From Geodermatophilaceae bacterium NBWT11 (lineage in GTDB: Bacteria; Actinomycetota; Actinomycetes; Mycobacteriales; Geodermatophilaceae): 64,000 bases of DNA. Shown here one piece after another: positions 1-7,494 of the stretch. Both the position numbers and the translations under genes were made by a program. Position 1 is the first letter of the stretch. Each line of letters starts with the position of its first letter. The stretch is taken from NCBI GenBank assembly GCA_014218215.1, contig CP043652.1:2666001-2730000 (forward strand). Reading direction: 5' to 3'. The notes beneath the pieces were generated by a model. The model ran no database searches. It was not told the origin of the DNA and worked only from the letters and a program-made list of their open reading frames with translations.

Positions 1-953
1 CCGTTGTCGATCTGGTCCTGGGTCATCCCGAGGGTGTTGATCAGGTAGCCCTCGAGGTAGTCGCAGAAGTACCCGCCCAGGGAGGCGTTCGCGCAGCCGT
101 TGACGGGGGGCTGGCTCTCGGCGGTGACGACGGGGGAGGCGGTGGTGTCGGCCAGTTCCTGCTCGGTGATGTGGCCGAGGTCGAACATCCGGTTGAGCAC
201 CTGGTCGCGCCGGATCTGCGCGTTCTCCGGGTTGGCCAGCGGGTCGTCGGCGGTCGGGCTCTGCACCAGGCCGGCGAGCACCGACGCCTGGGCCAGGTTC
301 AGGTCGATCGCGTTGACCGAGAAGTAGCGCTGCGAGGCGGCCTGGATGCCGTAGGCGCCGGCGCCGAAGTAGGCGATGTTCAGGTAGCGGGTGAGGATCT
401 CGTCCTTGGAGTAGGTCTCCTCCAGGGCGAGGGCCAGCCGGGCCTCGCGCAGCTTGCGGCCGACGGTCTGCTCGTCGGCGGCCTCGCGCTCCTCGACGGT
501 GTCCGCGGTCTGCAGCAGGGTCTGCTTCACCAGCTGCTGGGTGAGGGTCGACCCGCCCTCGGCGACGCCACCGGCGGCGATGTTGGTCGCCAGCGCACGC
601 AGCGTGCCCTGCACGTCCAGGCCGTTGTGGCTGTAGAAGCGGCTGTCCTCGATGTCGACGATCGCCTGCTTCATGATCGGCGAGATCTGCTCGGCGGTCA
701 CCGGGGTGCGGTTGTTCGTGTAGAAGTTCGTGATCGGCTGCCCGTCGGCGGCCAGCACCACGGTGTTGCCGTTGGGCGTCTGGTCGGTCAGCTCGACCGG
801 CAGCGCGTCCAGCAGCGAGGCGGAGTTCCGGGCGACCAGCCCGGTCCCGCCGACGAACGGGAGCATCATCCCGGCGACCAGCGCTCCGGCCACGACGATC
901 GTCGCGACGAGCTTGGCGAGGGCGCCGACCTTGGAAGCAGCGGTGTCAGACAT
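1..953 (-). CDS. ponA2: Penicillin-binding protein, PonA2 type (N-terminal part; runs off the window)
   Basis: Bifunctional peptidoglycan synthase; only the first 317 codons are present and the gene continues beyond base 1. One N-terminal membrane helix (about residues 10-36) is followed by a GT51 transglycosylase domain. Its signature parts are visible: the catalytic-Glu segment IEDSRFYSHNGLD (Glu about residue 102), GGSTLTQQLVKQ (133-144), RKLREARLA and KDEILTRYLN. The transpeptidase domain lies outside the window. The ATG start is supported by a TACCTT box 8 bases upstream and no Shine-Dalgarno, which fits a leaderless transcript. It follows the two ArsA-like genes on the same strand, as ponA2 does in mycobacteria. 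Family assignment is secure; the PonA2 subtype is inferred from synteny. Confidence 0.93.
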   Translation of the reverse strand, partial: MSDTAASKVGALAKLVATIVVAGALVAGMMLPFVGGTGLVARNSASLLDALPVELTDQTPNGNTVVLAADGQPITNFYTNNRTPVTAEQISPIMKQAIVDIEDSRFYSHNGLDVQGTLRALATNIAAGGVAEGGSTLTQQLVKQTLLQTADTVEEREAADEQTVGRKLREARLALALEETYSKDEILTRYLNIAYFGAGAYGIQAASQRYFSVNAIDLNLAQASVLAGLVQSPTADDPLANPENAQIRRDQVLNRMFDLGHITEQELADTTASPVVTAESQPPVNGCANASLGGYFCDYLEGYLINTLGMTQDQIDN

Positions 954-961
954 CGCAGGCC

Positions 962-967
962 AAGGTA
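962..967 (-). promoter_or_regulatory. -10 box for ponA2, leaderless type
   Basis: TACCTT on the minus strand ends 8 bases before the ATG at 953. The spacing would put the transcript start at or next to the start codon. Inferred from pattern only. Confidence 0.5.
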
Positions 968-983
968 CCTGTCGGACGGGTCC

Positions 984-1040
984 GTCCGGTGTGTCGCGCA
1001 CCGGACGCGCAGAGCCGTCCGGTGGGTTCGTTCCCACCCG
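984..1040 (-). terminator. Two hairpins between the ArsA-like gene and ponA2
   Basis: Two inverted repeats lie in the 109-base gap. GTCCGGTG and CACCGGAC pair perfectly around a 7-base loop (984-1006). A second stem pairs GGTGGG with CCCACC around a 6-base loop (1021-1038). They follow the stop of the 1063-2271 gene and probably end its transcript; neither has a U-run. Read-through into ponA2 cannot be excluded. Confidence 0.45.
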
Positions 1041-1062
1041 TCACAGGCCCCGCACAGCAGTC

Positions 1063-2271
1063 TCAGCGGCGGGCCGGCAGCACCCTCGTCCGCGGCGTGC
1101 CGGTGCGGGTGTCCCCGTCGGCTGCGGTGAGCTCGCCGGCCATCACCCGCAGATCGGCCAGGTCGTGCACGTCCCCGGCGGCCGCCGGCACGGTGCGGAC
1201 GGCGACCTCGGGGTGCGCGTGGGTGAACCGGTCGGCCAGCCGCTGCTCCCGCACGGCGAGGGCCATCCGCTCGGCGTGCACCCGCAGCGCCCCGGCGGCC
1301 AGCTTCGCGCCCTTGCCCCCGCCCTCGGCGACGGCCTCCGCGGCGGCCTCCGCCCGGGTGGCCGACAGCGCCGTCGTCGCCGGCGGGTGGGTGCGGTTGA
1401 GCACCAGCCCGGCCAGCGGCATGCCCTCGGCGGACAACCGGTCGACGAAGTAGGAGGCCTCGCGCAGCGCGTCGGGCTCGGGGGAGGCGACGACGAGGAA
1501 GGAGGTGCCGGGCTGGCGGAGCAGCTCGTAGGTCGCCGTCGCCCGCTCGCGGAACCCGCCGAACATGGTGTCCAGCGCGGAGACGAACGCGGAGATGTCG
1601 TTGAGCAGCTGCCCGCCGAGGATCTTGGAGATGATCCGGCTGAAGAAGGAGAACCCGGCGCCGACGATCCGCAGCCCGGCCTTGCCGCCGGCCCGGGCGG
1701 GGGCGGTGAGCAGCCGGATCATGGTGCCGTCGAGGAAGCGGCTCATCCGGTTCGGGGCGTCCAGGAAGTCCAGCGCCGACCGGGACGGCGGGGTGTCCAC
1801 GATGATCAGGTCCCAGACGTCGCTGGCCCGCAGCTGGCCCAGCTTCTCCATCGCCATGTACTCCTGCGTGCCGGCGAAGGAGGAGGAGAGCGCCTGGTAG
1901 AAGGGGTTCTCGAAGATCGTGGCGGCCCGCTCGGGCGTGGAGTGAGCGGCGACGATGTCGTCGAAGGTCCGCTTCATGTCCAGCATCATCGCGTGCAGCT
2001 CGCCGCCCGCGGAGCCGTCCAGCTCGGGCACCACGACCTGCCGCGGCTCGTTGTCCAGCTCCTCCAGACCCAGGCTCTGGGCCAGCCGGCGGGCCGGGTC
2101 GATGGTCAGCACGACCACCTTGCGGCCGGCCTCGGCGGCGGCCAGCGCCAGGGCGGCCGACGTCGTCGTCTTGCCCACCCCGCCGGCCCCGCAGCACACG
2201 ACGATGCGGGTGGCCGGGTCGGCGACGATCGCGGCGAGGTCCATCGCCGGGGCCGTGCGGGGGGCGGTCAC
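1063..2271 (-). CDS. ArsA/GET3-like ATPase, second of a pair (Rv3680-like)
   Basis: P-loop ATPase of 402 residues. The deviant Walker A reads CGAGGVGKTT at about residues 26-35, and VLTIDPARRLAQSLGL follows in the position of the ArsA switch region. Length and motifs fit the soluble actinobacterial anion-transporting-ATPase-like family rather than a plasmid ArsA, because no ArsB, ArsR or Cys-metal site is present. It starts with GTG inside the stop of the upstream paralogue (GTGA, 4-base overlap), so the two are co-translated. In mycobacteria the Rv3679/Rv3680 pair forms a complex linked to glycerol and nitrogen metabolism; applying that here is inference. Confidence 0.9.
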   Translation of the reverse strand: MTAPRTAPAMDLAAIVADPATRIVVCCGAGGVGKTTTSAALALAAAEAGRKVVVLTIDPARRLAQSLGLEELDNEPRQVVVPELDGSAGGELHAMMLDMKRTFDDIVAAHSTPERAATIFENPFYQALSSSFAGTQEYMAMEKLGQLRASDVWDLIIVDTPPSRSALDFLDAPNRMSRFLDGTMIRLLTAPARAGGKAGLRIVGAGFSFFSRIISKILGGQLLNDISAFVSALDTMFGGFRERATATYELLRQPGTSFLVVASPEPDALREASYFVDRLSAEGMPLAGLVLNRTHPPATTALSATRAEAAAEAVAEGGGKGAKLAAGALRVHAERMALAVREQRLADRFTHAHPEVAVRTVPAAAGDVHDLADLRVMAGELTAADGDTRTGTPRTRVLPARR

Positions 2272-3260
2272 GCGGCGACGCCCTGGGCCAGGTGGGCCTC
2301 GAGGCGGTCGGCGAGCTCGTGCAGGGCGCCCAGGTCGATCGGCCCGACCAGCATCGGCAGCTCGACGGTGGGCCGGCCCATCTCCCCGACCCGGTCGCGC
2401 AGCGCGTCCTGGGACTGCCAGCGACGGGCGTGCTCGACGGCCTCCACCACCAGGCCCTCGGCGATCGCCGGGTCGGCGGGCAGGCCGCCGGCGGCCAGCG
2501 CGGGGGCGAGCTCGGCGGCGGTGATCCGGCCCTCGGCGGCGCGGGCCAGCGACGAGGCCGGCAGCAGCGGCTCGGTGGCCATGTTGACCAGCACCGACCC
2601 GACGGGCAGGCCGGTCGCGGCGAGCTCGGTGATCGCGTCGGCGGTCTCCTGCACCGGCATCTCCTCCAGCAGCGTCACCAGGTGCACCGCCGTCTGGGGG
2701 GAGCGCAGCACGGCCATCACGCCGTCGCTCTGGGTCTTGATGGGCCCCGAGCGGGCCAGCCCGGCGACCTCGTCGGTGACGTTGAGGAACCGGGTGATGC
2801 GACCGGTCGGCGGGGCGTCGACCACGACGGCGTCGTAGACCTGCCTGCCGTCCACCCGGCGGGTGACGGCCTCCTTGACCTTGCCGGTGAGCAGCACGTC
2901 CCGCAGGCCCGGGGCGATGGTGGTCGCGAAGTCGATCGCGCCCATCTTGCGCAGCGCCCGCCCGGCCCGCTTCATCGAGTAGAAGAGCTCCAGGTACTCC
3001 AGGAGCGCCTCCTCGAGGTCGATGGCCAGCGCCTTGACCTCACCGCCCCCGCGGGCCACGGCGACCCGCCGCTCCTCGTAGGGCAGCGGCGGGGTGTCGA
3101 AGAGCTGGGCGATGCCCTGCCGCCCCTCGGTCTCCACCAGCAGGACGGAACGCCCGTCGGCGGCCAGCGCCAGGGCCAGGGCGGCCGCGACCGTCGTCTT
3201 CCCGGTCCCGCCCTTGCCGGTCACGACGTGGCAGCGCACGGGGAACGGCTCGAGGCTCAC
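2268..3260 (-). CDS. ArsA/GET3-like ATPase, first of a pair (Rv3679-like)
   Basis: 330 residues, with an N-terminal P-loop GKGGTGKTT at about residues 15-23 and VLLVETEGRQGIAQLF where the nucleotide-sensing switch is expected. It is the upstream member of a tandem ATPase pair and probably forms a heteromer with the product of 1063-2271. The GTG start at 3260 has a TACGCT box 6 bases upstream, typical of a leaderless actinobacterial gene. It is divergent from the DUF4177 gene at 3354 across a 93-base gap. ATPase activity is well supported; the substrate is unknown. Confidence 0.9.
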   Translation of the reverse strand: MSLEPFPVRCHVVTGKGGTGKTTVAAALALALAADGRSVLLVETEGRQGIAQLFDTPPLPYEERRVAVARGGGEVKALAIDLEEALLEYLELFYSMKRAGRALRKMGAIDFATTIAPGLRDVLLTGKVKEAVTRRVDGRQVYDAVVVDAPPTGRITRFLNVTDEVAGLARSGPIKTQSDGVMAVLRSPQTAVHLVTLLEEMPVQETADAITELAATGLPVGSVLVNMATEPLLPASSLARAAEGRITAAELAPALAAGGLPADPAIAEGLVVEAVEHARRWQSQDALRDRVGEMGRPTVELPMLVGPIDLGALHELADRLEAHLAQGVAA

Positions 3261-3266
3261 CGGACG

Positions 3267-3272
3267 AGCGTA
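3267..3272 (-). promoter_or_regulatory. -10 box for the ArsA-like pair
   Basis: TACGCT on the minus strand, 6 bases before the GTG at 3260, with no Shine-Dalgarno between. It faces the TAGCGT box of the divergent gene 67 bases away. Confidence 0.5.
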
Positions 3273-3339
3273 CGAGCGGGGACCGGGGTCCCGCCCGCTC
3301 GGACCGCCCCGCGCCCGGGCCGCGGGTCCGCCGCTGCGC

Positions 3340-3345
3340 TAGCGT
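3340..3345 (+). promoter_or_regulatory. -10 box for the DUF4177-RidA-NUDIX unit
   Basis: TAGCGT, 8 bases before the ATG at 3354. No ribosome binding site intervenes, so a leaderless start is likely. Confidence 0.5.
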
Positions 3346-3353
3346 CCGGCCCC

Positions 3354-3527
3354 ATGACCGAGTCGACCCGACGGACGTGGGAGTACGCGACCATCCCGCT
3401 GCTCACCCACAACACCAAGGCCATCCTCGACTCCTGGGGGGTCGACGGCTGGGAGCTGGTCACCGTGCTCCCGGGTCCCGGTGGCGGCGACCAGCTGGTC
3501 GCCTACCTCAAGCGGCCCTCCGCCTGA
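3354..3527 (+). CDS. Small DUF4177 protein
   Basis: 57 residues: a WEYATIPLLTHN strand, then a helix and the GWELVTVLP strand typical of DUF4177. The family is a small single-domain fold of unknown function. In this conserved block it occupies the place of mycobacterial Rv3678A, between the ArsA-like pair and RidA. The start is chosen for the TAGCGT box 8 bases upstream and because the family normally begins just before the WEY segment. It is 10 bases ahead of the RidA gene and probably in one operon with it. Confidence 0.8.
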   Translation: MTESTRRTWEYATIPLLTHNTKAILDSWGVDGWELVTVLPGPGGGDQLVAYLKRPSA

Positions 3528-3537
3528 GGCGCCGGCC

Positions 3538-4011
3538 GTGACAGAGAGCACGCCGCAGAGCTGGCACGCCCGCCTCGCCGAGCTGGGGCTGCGGCTCCCG
3601 CCGGTCGCCGCGCCGGTCGCCTCCTACGTGCCCGCCGTCCGCACCGGGCAGCTGGTGATGACCAGCGGCCAGCTGCCCTTCGTCGACGGTGGCCTGCGCC
3701 GCACCGGCAAGGTCGGCGGCTCGGTGGAGATCGAGGACGCCGCCCACGACGCGAAGGTCTGCGCGCTGAACGCGCTGGCCGCCGTCGACGACCTGGTCGG
3801 CCTCGACTCCGTCGCCCGCGTCGTCCGGGTCGTCGGGTACGTGGCCAGCGCCGAGGGCTTCACCGGCCAGCCCCGCGTCGTCAACGGCGCCAGCGAGCTG
3901 CTGGGCCGGGTCTTCGGCGAGGCCGGCAAGCACGCCCGCAGCGCCGTCGGGGTCGCCGAGCTGCCCCTGGGCTCCCCGGTCGAGGTCGAGCTCACCGTCG
4001 AACTCCGGTGA
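3538..4011 (+). CDS. RidA/YjgF-family protein (Rv3678c-like)
   Basis: 157 residues with the RidA fold; GQLVMTSGQLPFVDGGLRRTGKVGG matches the family segment and VVRVVGYVASAEGF the central strand. RidA proteins hydrolyse reactive enamine/imine intermediates from pyridoxal-phosphate enzymes. This longer actinobacterial subgroup is known mainly from its place beside ArsA-like ATPases and Crp, so the exact substrate is open. GTG start 10 bases after the DUF4177 stop; its own stop overlaps the NUDIX start (GTGA). Confidence 0.88.
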   Translation: MTESTPQSWHARLAELGLRLPPVAAPVASYVPAVRTGQLVMTSGQLPFVDGGLRRTGKVGGSVEIEDAAHDAKVCALNALAAVDDLVGLDSVARVVRVVGYVASAEGFTGQPRVVNGASELLGRVFGEAGKHARSAVGVAELPLGSPVEVELTVELR

Positions 4012-4802
4012 CCCAGCCGATCCGCCAGGCCGCAACGGTGCTGCTGCTGCGGGACGGCGACACCGGGCTGGAGGTCCACCTCCAGCGACGCACGCGGGGG
4101 ATGCCCTTCGCCGGCGGCATGACCGCCTACATCGGCGGCGGGGTCGACCCCCGGGACGCCGACACCGACGTCCCCTGGGTCGGCCCCAGCCCGGCCGAGT
4201 GGGCCACGACCTGGGGGTGCGACCCGTCCACGGCGCGCCAGCTGGTCTGCGCCGCCGTCCGGGAGACCTTCGAGGAGGCCGGCGTGCTGCTGGCCGGACC
4301 CGAGTCCGGCGGGGTGGTGCCCGACGTGTCGGGGGAGGAGTGGGAGGCCCAGCGGCAGGCCCTGCTCACCCGGGACATCGCGCTCTCGGAGCTGTTGAGC
4401 CGGCGGGGCCTGGCCCTGCGCTCGGACCTGCTGCGGCCCTACGCGCACTGGATCACCCCGCCGCAGGAGACCCGGCGCTACGACACCAAGTTCTTCGCCG
4501 CCCTCATGCCCGAGGGGCAGGAGGCGCGCGACGTGTCCGGGGAGGCCGACGAGGTGTCCTGGCTGACCGCCGACGCCGCTCTCGCCGAGCTCGCCGCCGG
4601 CACCCGGCCGATGCTGCCGCCGACGATCCACACCCTCACCCAGCTGCAGGCCTTCCCCGACGTCGCCGCCGCGTTGGCCGGCTGCCCCCCGGACCCGCTC
4701 GAGCCGATCAGCCCCACCTTCGAGGACGACGACGAGGGCCAGCGCTGGGCCGTGCTCCCCGACGGCACCCGCATCCGTCTCGTGGTGCCACTCCCGTCCT
4801 GA
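4008..4802 (+). CDS. NUDIX hydrolase, NUDT19-like
   Basis: 264 residues. The N-terminal ATVLLLRDGDTGLEVHLQRR strand and FAGGMTAYIGGGVDPRD lead into a NUDIX box split by an insertion of about 35 residues, with the catalytic helix RETFEEAGVLL. The inserted box resembles the NUDT19/coenzyme-A diphosphatase type. It hydrolyses a nucleoside diphosphate linked to an unknown group. It overlaps RidA by 4 bases and is the last gene of the unit; a strong hairpin follows at 4841. Mycobacteria carry a metallo-beta-lactamase-fold gene (Rv3677c) in the neighbouring place; none is present here. Confidence 0.85.
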   Translation: MTQPIRQAATVLLLRDGDTGLEVHLQRRTRGMPFAGGMTAYIGGGVDPRDADTDVPWVGPSPAEWATTWGCDPSTARQLVCAAVRETFEEAGVLLAGPESGGVVPDVSGEEWEAQRQALLTRDIALSELLSRRGLALRSDLLRPYAHWITPPQETRRYDTKFFAALMPEGQEARDVSGEADEVSWLTADAALAELAAGTRPMLPPTIHTLTQLQAFPDVAAALAGCPPDPLEPISPTFEDDDEGQRWAVLPDGTRIRLVVPLPS

Positions 4803-4838
4803 TCCCGTACTCCTGATCCCGTACTCCTGATCCCGTAC
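4797..4838. repeat. Three perfect tandem copies of a 14-base unit
   Basis: The unit TCCTGATCCCGTAC is repeated three times without mismatch. The first copy covers the stop codon of the NUDIX gene and the third ends just before the terminator hairpin. Each copy restates an in-frame TGA. Probably slippage-generated. Confidence 0.9.
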
Positions 4839-4840
4839 GA

Positions 4841-4877
4841 CGAAGGCCCCCGCTCCTGGTCGGAGCGGGGGCCTTCG
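4841..4877. terminator. Bidirectional terminator between NUDIX gene and crp
   Basis: A near-perfect stem: CGAAGGCCCCCGCTCC pairs with GGAGCGGGGGCCTTCG around a short loop. It lies between the converging ends of the NUDIX gene (4802) and crp (4891) and should stop both. No long U-run, as is usual in actinobacteria. Confidence 0.85.
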
Positions 4878-4890
4878 TGTCGTGCTGGAC

Positions 4891-5565
4891 TCAGCGGGCG
4901 CGGCGGCGGAGGCGCTCCTCGTCGAGGACGACGACGGACTTGCCCTGCAGCTGGATCCAGCCGCGGTGCACGAAGTCGGCCAGCGCCTTGTTCACCGTCT
5001 CGCGGGAGGCGCCGACGAGCTGGGCGAGCTCCTCCTGGGTCAGGTCGTGCTTGACGCGCAGGCCGTCGGACTCGCGGCTGCCGAAGCGGTCGGCCATCTG
5101 CAGCAGCGCCTTGGCCACGCGGCCGGGGACGTCGGTGAAGATCAGGTCGGCGACGGAGTCGTTGGTGCGGCGCAGCCGGCGCGCGAGCACCTGCAGCAAC
5201 CGCTCACCCACCTCGGGGTGCGCCTCGATCCACGGGCGGAGCATCGCCTGCGGCATCTTGGCCAGCCGCACGTCGGTCACCGCGGTCGCGGTGGCCGTGC
5301 GCGGGCCGGGGTCGAAGACCGACAGCTCACCGAACTGGTCGGAGGGGCCCATCACGGCCAGCACGTTCTCCCGGCCGTCGGGCGAGCGACGGGAGAGCTT
5401 GATCTTCCCGGACAGCACCACGTACAGGCTGTCACCGGGCTCGCCCTCGTTGAACACGACCCGGCCGCGGGGCAGCGACACCGTCTCGAGCCCGCTCGCC
5501 GTGGGCTCGGAAGCCTCCTCCGACAGCCCCTGGAACAGACCGGACTGGGCAAGGACCTCGTCCAC
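4891..5565 (-). CDS. crp: Crp/GlxR-type cAMP-responsive regulator
   Basis: Global transcription regulator of the CRP-FNR family. It has an N-terminal cyclic-nucleotide domain with the phosphate-binding cassette [16 protein letters not shown], a dimer helix, and a C-terminal helix-turn-helix ([20 protein letters not shown]). The GTG at 5565 gives 224 residues, the size of M. tuberculosis Crp, and has an AGAGG ribosome site 7 bases upstream; a longer reading from 5607 is possible but less likely. A TAGACT -10 box lies at 5622-5627, giving a leader of about 50 bases that contains an inverted repeat. Position beside nth and RidA fits Rv3676. Confidence 0.95.
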   Translation of the reverse strand: MDEVLAQSGLFQGLSEEASEPTASGLETVSLPRGRVVFNEGEPGDSLYVVLSGKIKLSRRSPDGRENVLAVMGPSDQFGELSVFDPGPRTATATAVTDVRLAKMPQAMLRPWIEAHPEVGERLLQVLARRLRRTNDSVADLIFTDVPGRVAKALLQMADRFGSRESDGLRVKHDLTQEELAQLVGASRETVNKALADFVHRGWIQLQGKSVVVLDEERLRRRAR

Positions 5566-5590
5566 CAGCGCACCTCTCACCGACGTCGTC

Positions 5591-5611
5591 GTGGGTGCAG
5601 AGATCACCCAC
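5591..5611. promoter_or_regulatory. Inverted repeat in the crp leader
   Basis: GTGGGTG and CACCCAC pair perfectly around 7 bases between the probable transcript start and the crp start codon. It could be an operator or an RNA hairpin. The odd-numbered centre does not match the classic TGTGA-N6-TCACA Crp site, so autoregulation is only a guess. Confidence 0.45.
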
Positions 5612-5621
5612 GTCCGCAGGC

Positions 5622-5627
5622 AGTCTA
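5622..5627 (-). promoter_or_regulatory. -10 box for crp
   Basis: TAGACT on the minus strand about 57 bases before the chosen GTG start, implying a leadered transcript that carries the AGAGG ribosome site. Confidence 0.45.
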
Positions 5628-5689
5628 GGGCCTGTGGGCGCGCTCACCATGCGGAGCGTCACCACGGTGCCCACTCCGGGTGGGACCGG

Positions 5690-5947
5690 TCAGTCCGCCT
5701 CGGGTGCGGTGAGCGCGGTCTGGCGGGCCTCGACGGTGCGCGCGGACCGGCGGCCACGCCACCGCTCCATGGCGCGCCGGATGCCCGAGTGGGCCAGTTC
5801 GTCGACGTCGGCGGGGGTCGCCGTGGCGAGGAACTCCTCCACCTGGCGCTGGGACGTCGGCCGCCGCAGCGGCTCCTCCACCCGCTCCATGACGAGCAGG
5901 AAGGCGATCACCAGCGGGGGGAACAGGATGACGATGAGGGCGACCAC
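5690..5947 (-). CDS. Small single-span membrane protein (Rv3675-like position)
   Basis: 85 residues. An N-terminal hydrophobic helix ([19 protein letters not shown]) is followed by a charged cytoplasmic tail ending [16 protein letters not shown]. The GTG at 5947 is chosen because a GAGGAGG ribosome site lies 5 bases upstream; longer readings have no such site. It stands between crp and nth, the place of the uncharacterised membrane protein Rv3675. No enzymatic motif is visible, so no function is assigned. Confidence 0.7.
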   Translation of the reverse strand: MVALIVILFPPLVIAFLLVMERVEEPLRRPTSQRQVEEFLATATPADVDELAHSGIRRAMERWRGRRSARTVEARQTALTAPEAD

Positions 5948-6096
5948 CAGCACCTCCTCGGCGTGCGTCTCCGGGGGCTGGGGCAGTCCCCGGGGGGAGA
6001 GACGGACGACGTCGGCGGGTCGGGAGGCGACACCGGTGTGACGGGTGGGCCTGCCGGGACGAGCATGACAGGTCCGTGCGTGTCGGCCCCCCGGCC

Positions 6097-6102
6097 TACG
6101 CT
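6097..6102 (+). promoter_or_regulatory. -10 box for nth
   Basis: TACGCT, 7 bases before the GTG at 6110, without an intervening ribosome site. It would start a leaderless operon nth-TlpA-NUDIX-cupredoxin-marP. Confidence 0.5.
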
Positions 6103-6109
6103 CGACCGC

Positions 6110-6910
6110 GTGTCCGTCCCCGCCGCCCCGACCCGCACCGAACCGCCGGCACCCCCGCGGCGGGCCGCCCGGGCCGCCCGCCTGGGTGTGTCCCCGTACG
6201 ACCCGGGCGAGACGTCGCTGGGCCGCACCCGGAGGGCTCGTCGGATGGCCCGCGAGCTGGCGGTGATCCACCCCGACGCGCACTGCGAGCTGGACTTCAC
6301 CACCCCGCTGGAGCTGCTGGTCGCCACCGTGCTGTCCGCCCAGACCACCGACCGCACGGTCAACACGGTCACCCCGACGCTGTTCGCCCGGTACCGCACG
6401 GCCGCCGACTACGCCGGGGCCGATCGCGAGGAGCTGGAGACCATCCTCAAGCCGACCGGCTTCTACCGGGCCAAGGCGAACTCGGTGCTGGGCCTGGGGC
6501 GGGCGCTCGTCGAGCAGTTCGACGGCGAGGTGCCCGGCCGGCTGGCCGACCTGGTGACGCTGCCCGGGGTCGGCCGCAAGACCGCGAACGTGGTGCTCGG
6601 CGATGCCTTCGGGGTCCCCGGGCTCACGGTGGACACCCACTTCGGCCGGCTGGTGCGCCGGTTCGGCTGGACCGCCGAGGAGGACCCGGTGAAGGTCGAG
6701 ACCGAGGTCGCCGTGCTGGTGCCGAAGAAGGAGTGGACCGACTTCTCCCACCGGGTGATCTTCCACGGGCGCCGGGTCTGCCACGCCAAGAAGCCGGCCT
6801 GCGGCGCCTGCGGGCTGGCCCGCTGGTGTCCGTCCTACGGCACGGGGCCGATGGACCCCGAGACTGCGGGGAAGCTCGTGAAGAGCCCGGCCGCCTCGGA
6901 CACGCTGTGA
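6110..6910 (+). CDS. nth: Endonuclease III, base-excision repair DNA glycosylase/AP lyase
   Basis: 266 residues. The helix-hairpin-helix [18 protein letters not shown] carries the catalytic Lys, and VDTHFGR carries the catalytic Asp. The C-terminal iron-sulfur loop follows the exact C-X6-C-X2-C-X5-C spacing ([17 protein letters not shown]). It removes oxidised pyrimidines and cleaves abasic sites. About 35 residues of Pro/Ala/Arg-rich N-terminus precede the catalytic domain. First gene of a tightly overlapping rightward unit; its TGA overlaps the next GTG. Confidence 0.96.
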   Translation: MSVPAAPTRTEPPAPPRRAARAARLGVSPYDPGETSLGRTRRARRMARELAVIHPDAHCELDFTTPLELLVATVLSAQTTDRTVNTVTPTLFARYRTAADYAGADREELETILKPTGFYRAKANSVLGLGRALVEQFDGEVPGRLADLVTLPGVGRKTANVVLGDAFGVPGLTVDTHFGRLVRRFGWTAEEDPVKVETEVAVLVPKKEWTDFSHRVIFHGRRVCHAKKPACGACGLARWCPSYGTGPMDPETAGKLVKSPAASDTL

Positions 6911-7494
6911 AGCGCCGGTTCCTGCTGGTGCTGGCGGCCTCGGCGCTGCTGGCCGGGTGCACCAGCGGCTCGGACGACGACGCAGCCGCACCGACGACCT
7001 CGGACGTGGACGTCCAGGGCCTGGACACTGCGCTGGAGTCCTGTCCTGAGCAGGACGGTCCCGACGTCACTGCCACCGAGGCACTCCCGCCGCTCGTCTT
7101 CGACTGCATCGGGGGCGGCACGCTCGACCTGGGGCGAGCTCCGGGCGTGCCCACCGTCATCAACCTGTGGGGGTCCTGGTGCCCGCCGTGCCGCGAGGAA
7201 CTGCCGATCGTGCAGCAACTCGCCGAGGCCGCGGGTGACCAGGTCCAGGTGCTCGGGCTCGTCAGCGTGGACACCCTGACCGCTGCCGACTCCTTCGCTG
7301 CCGATGCGGGTGCGACGTTCCCCAACGCGTTCGACCGGCAGGGTGACCTGTCTGCCGAGCTGGGCTACCGGGGCGCGCCGTACACGTTCTTCCTCGCCGC
7401 GGACGGCACGTTGACGTACACGGAGACCGGGGCAGTGGACTCGCTCGCGGAGTTCGAGCAGCTGGTCTCTGACCACCTGGGCGTCACGCTGTGA
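6907..7494 (+). CDS. Thioredoxin-like lipoprotein, TlpA/ResA family (Rv3673c-like)
   Basis: 195 residues. A lipoprotein signal peptide ends in LLAGCTSG (lipobox Cys about residue 18), then a low-complexity linker and a thioredoxin fold with the redox motif WCPPC in [19 protein letters not shown] cis-Pro segment (YRGAPYTFF) follows. It is anchored outside the membrane and should reduce or exchange disulfides of exported proteins. Two extra Cys lie before the fold (ESCPEQD and FDCIGGG). Downstream MarP is itself a disulfide-containing periplasmic protease, so a role in its folding is plausible. Confidence 0.9.
   Translation: MKRRFLLVLAASALLAGCTSGSDDDAAAPTTSDVDVQGLDTALESCPEQDGPDVTATEALPPLVFDCIGGGTLDLGRAPGVPTVINLWGSWCPPCREELPIVQQLAEAAGDQVQVLGLVSVDTLTAADSFAADAGATFPNAFDRQGDLSAELGYRGAPYTFFLAADGTLTYTETGAVDSLAEFEQLVSDHLGVTL

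Noticed and set aside
1063-3260. ArsA-like pair as an arsenic resistance operon
   Set aside because: No arsB, arsC, arsR or arsD gene is present, and the neighbours match the housekeeping Rv3679/Rv3680 locus.
4797-4838. Short tandem repeats as a possible CRISPR array
   Set aside because: Units are contiguous 14-mers without spacers, and there are no cas genes. No CRISPR-like array was found elsewhere.
5591-5611. Inverted repeat in the crp leader as a standard Crp site
   Set aside because: The half-sites GTGGGTG/CACCCAC have a 7-base centre and do not fit TGTGA-N6-TCACA, so autoregulation is not claimed.
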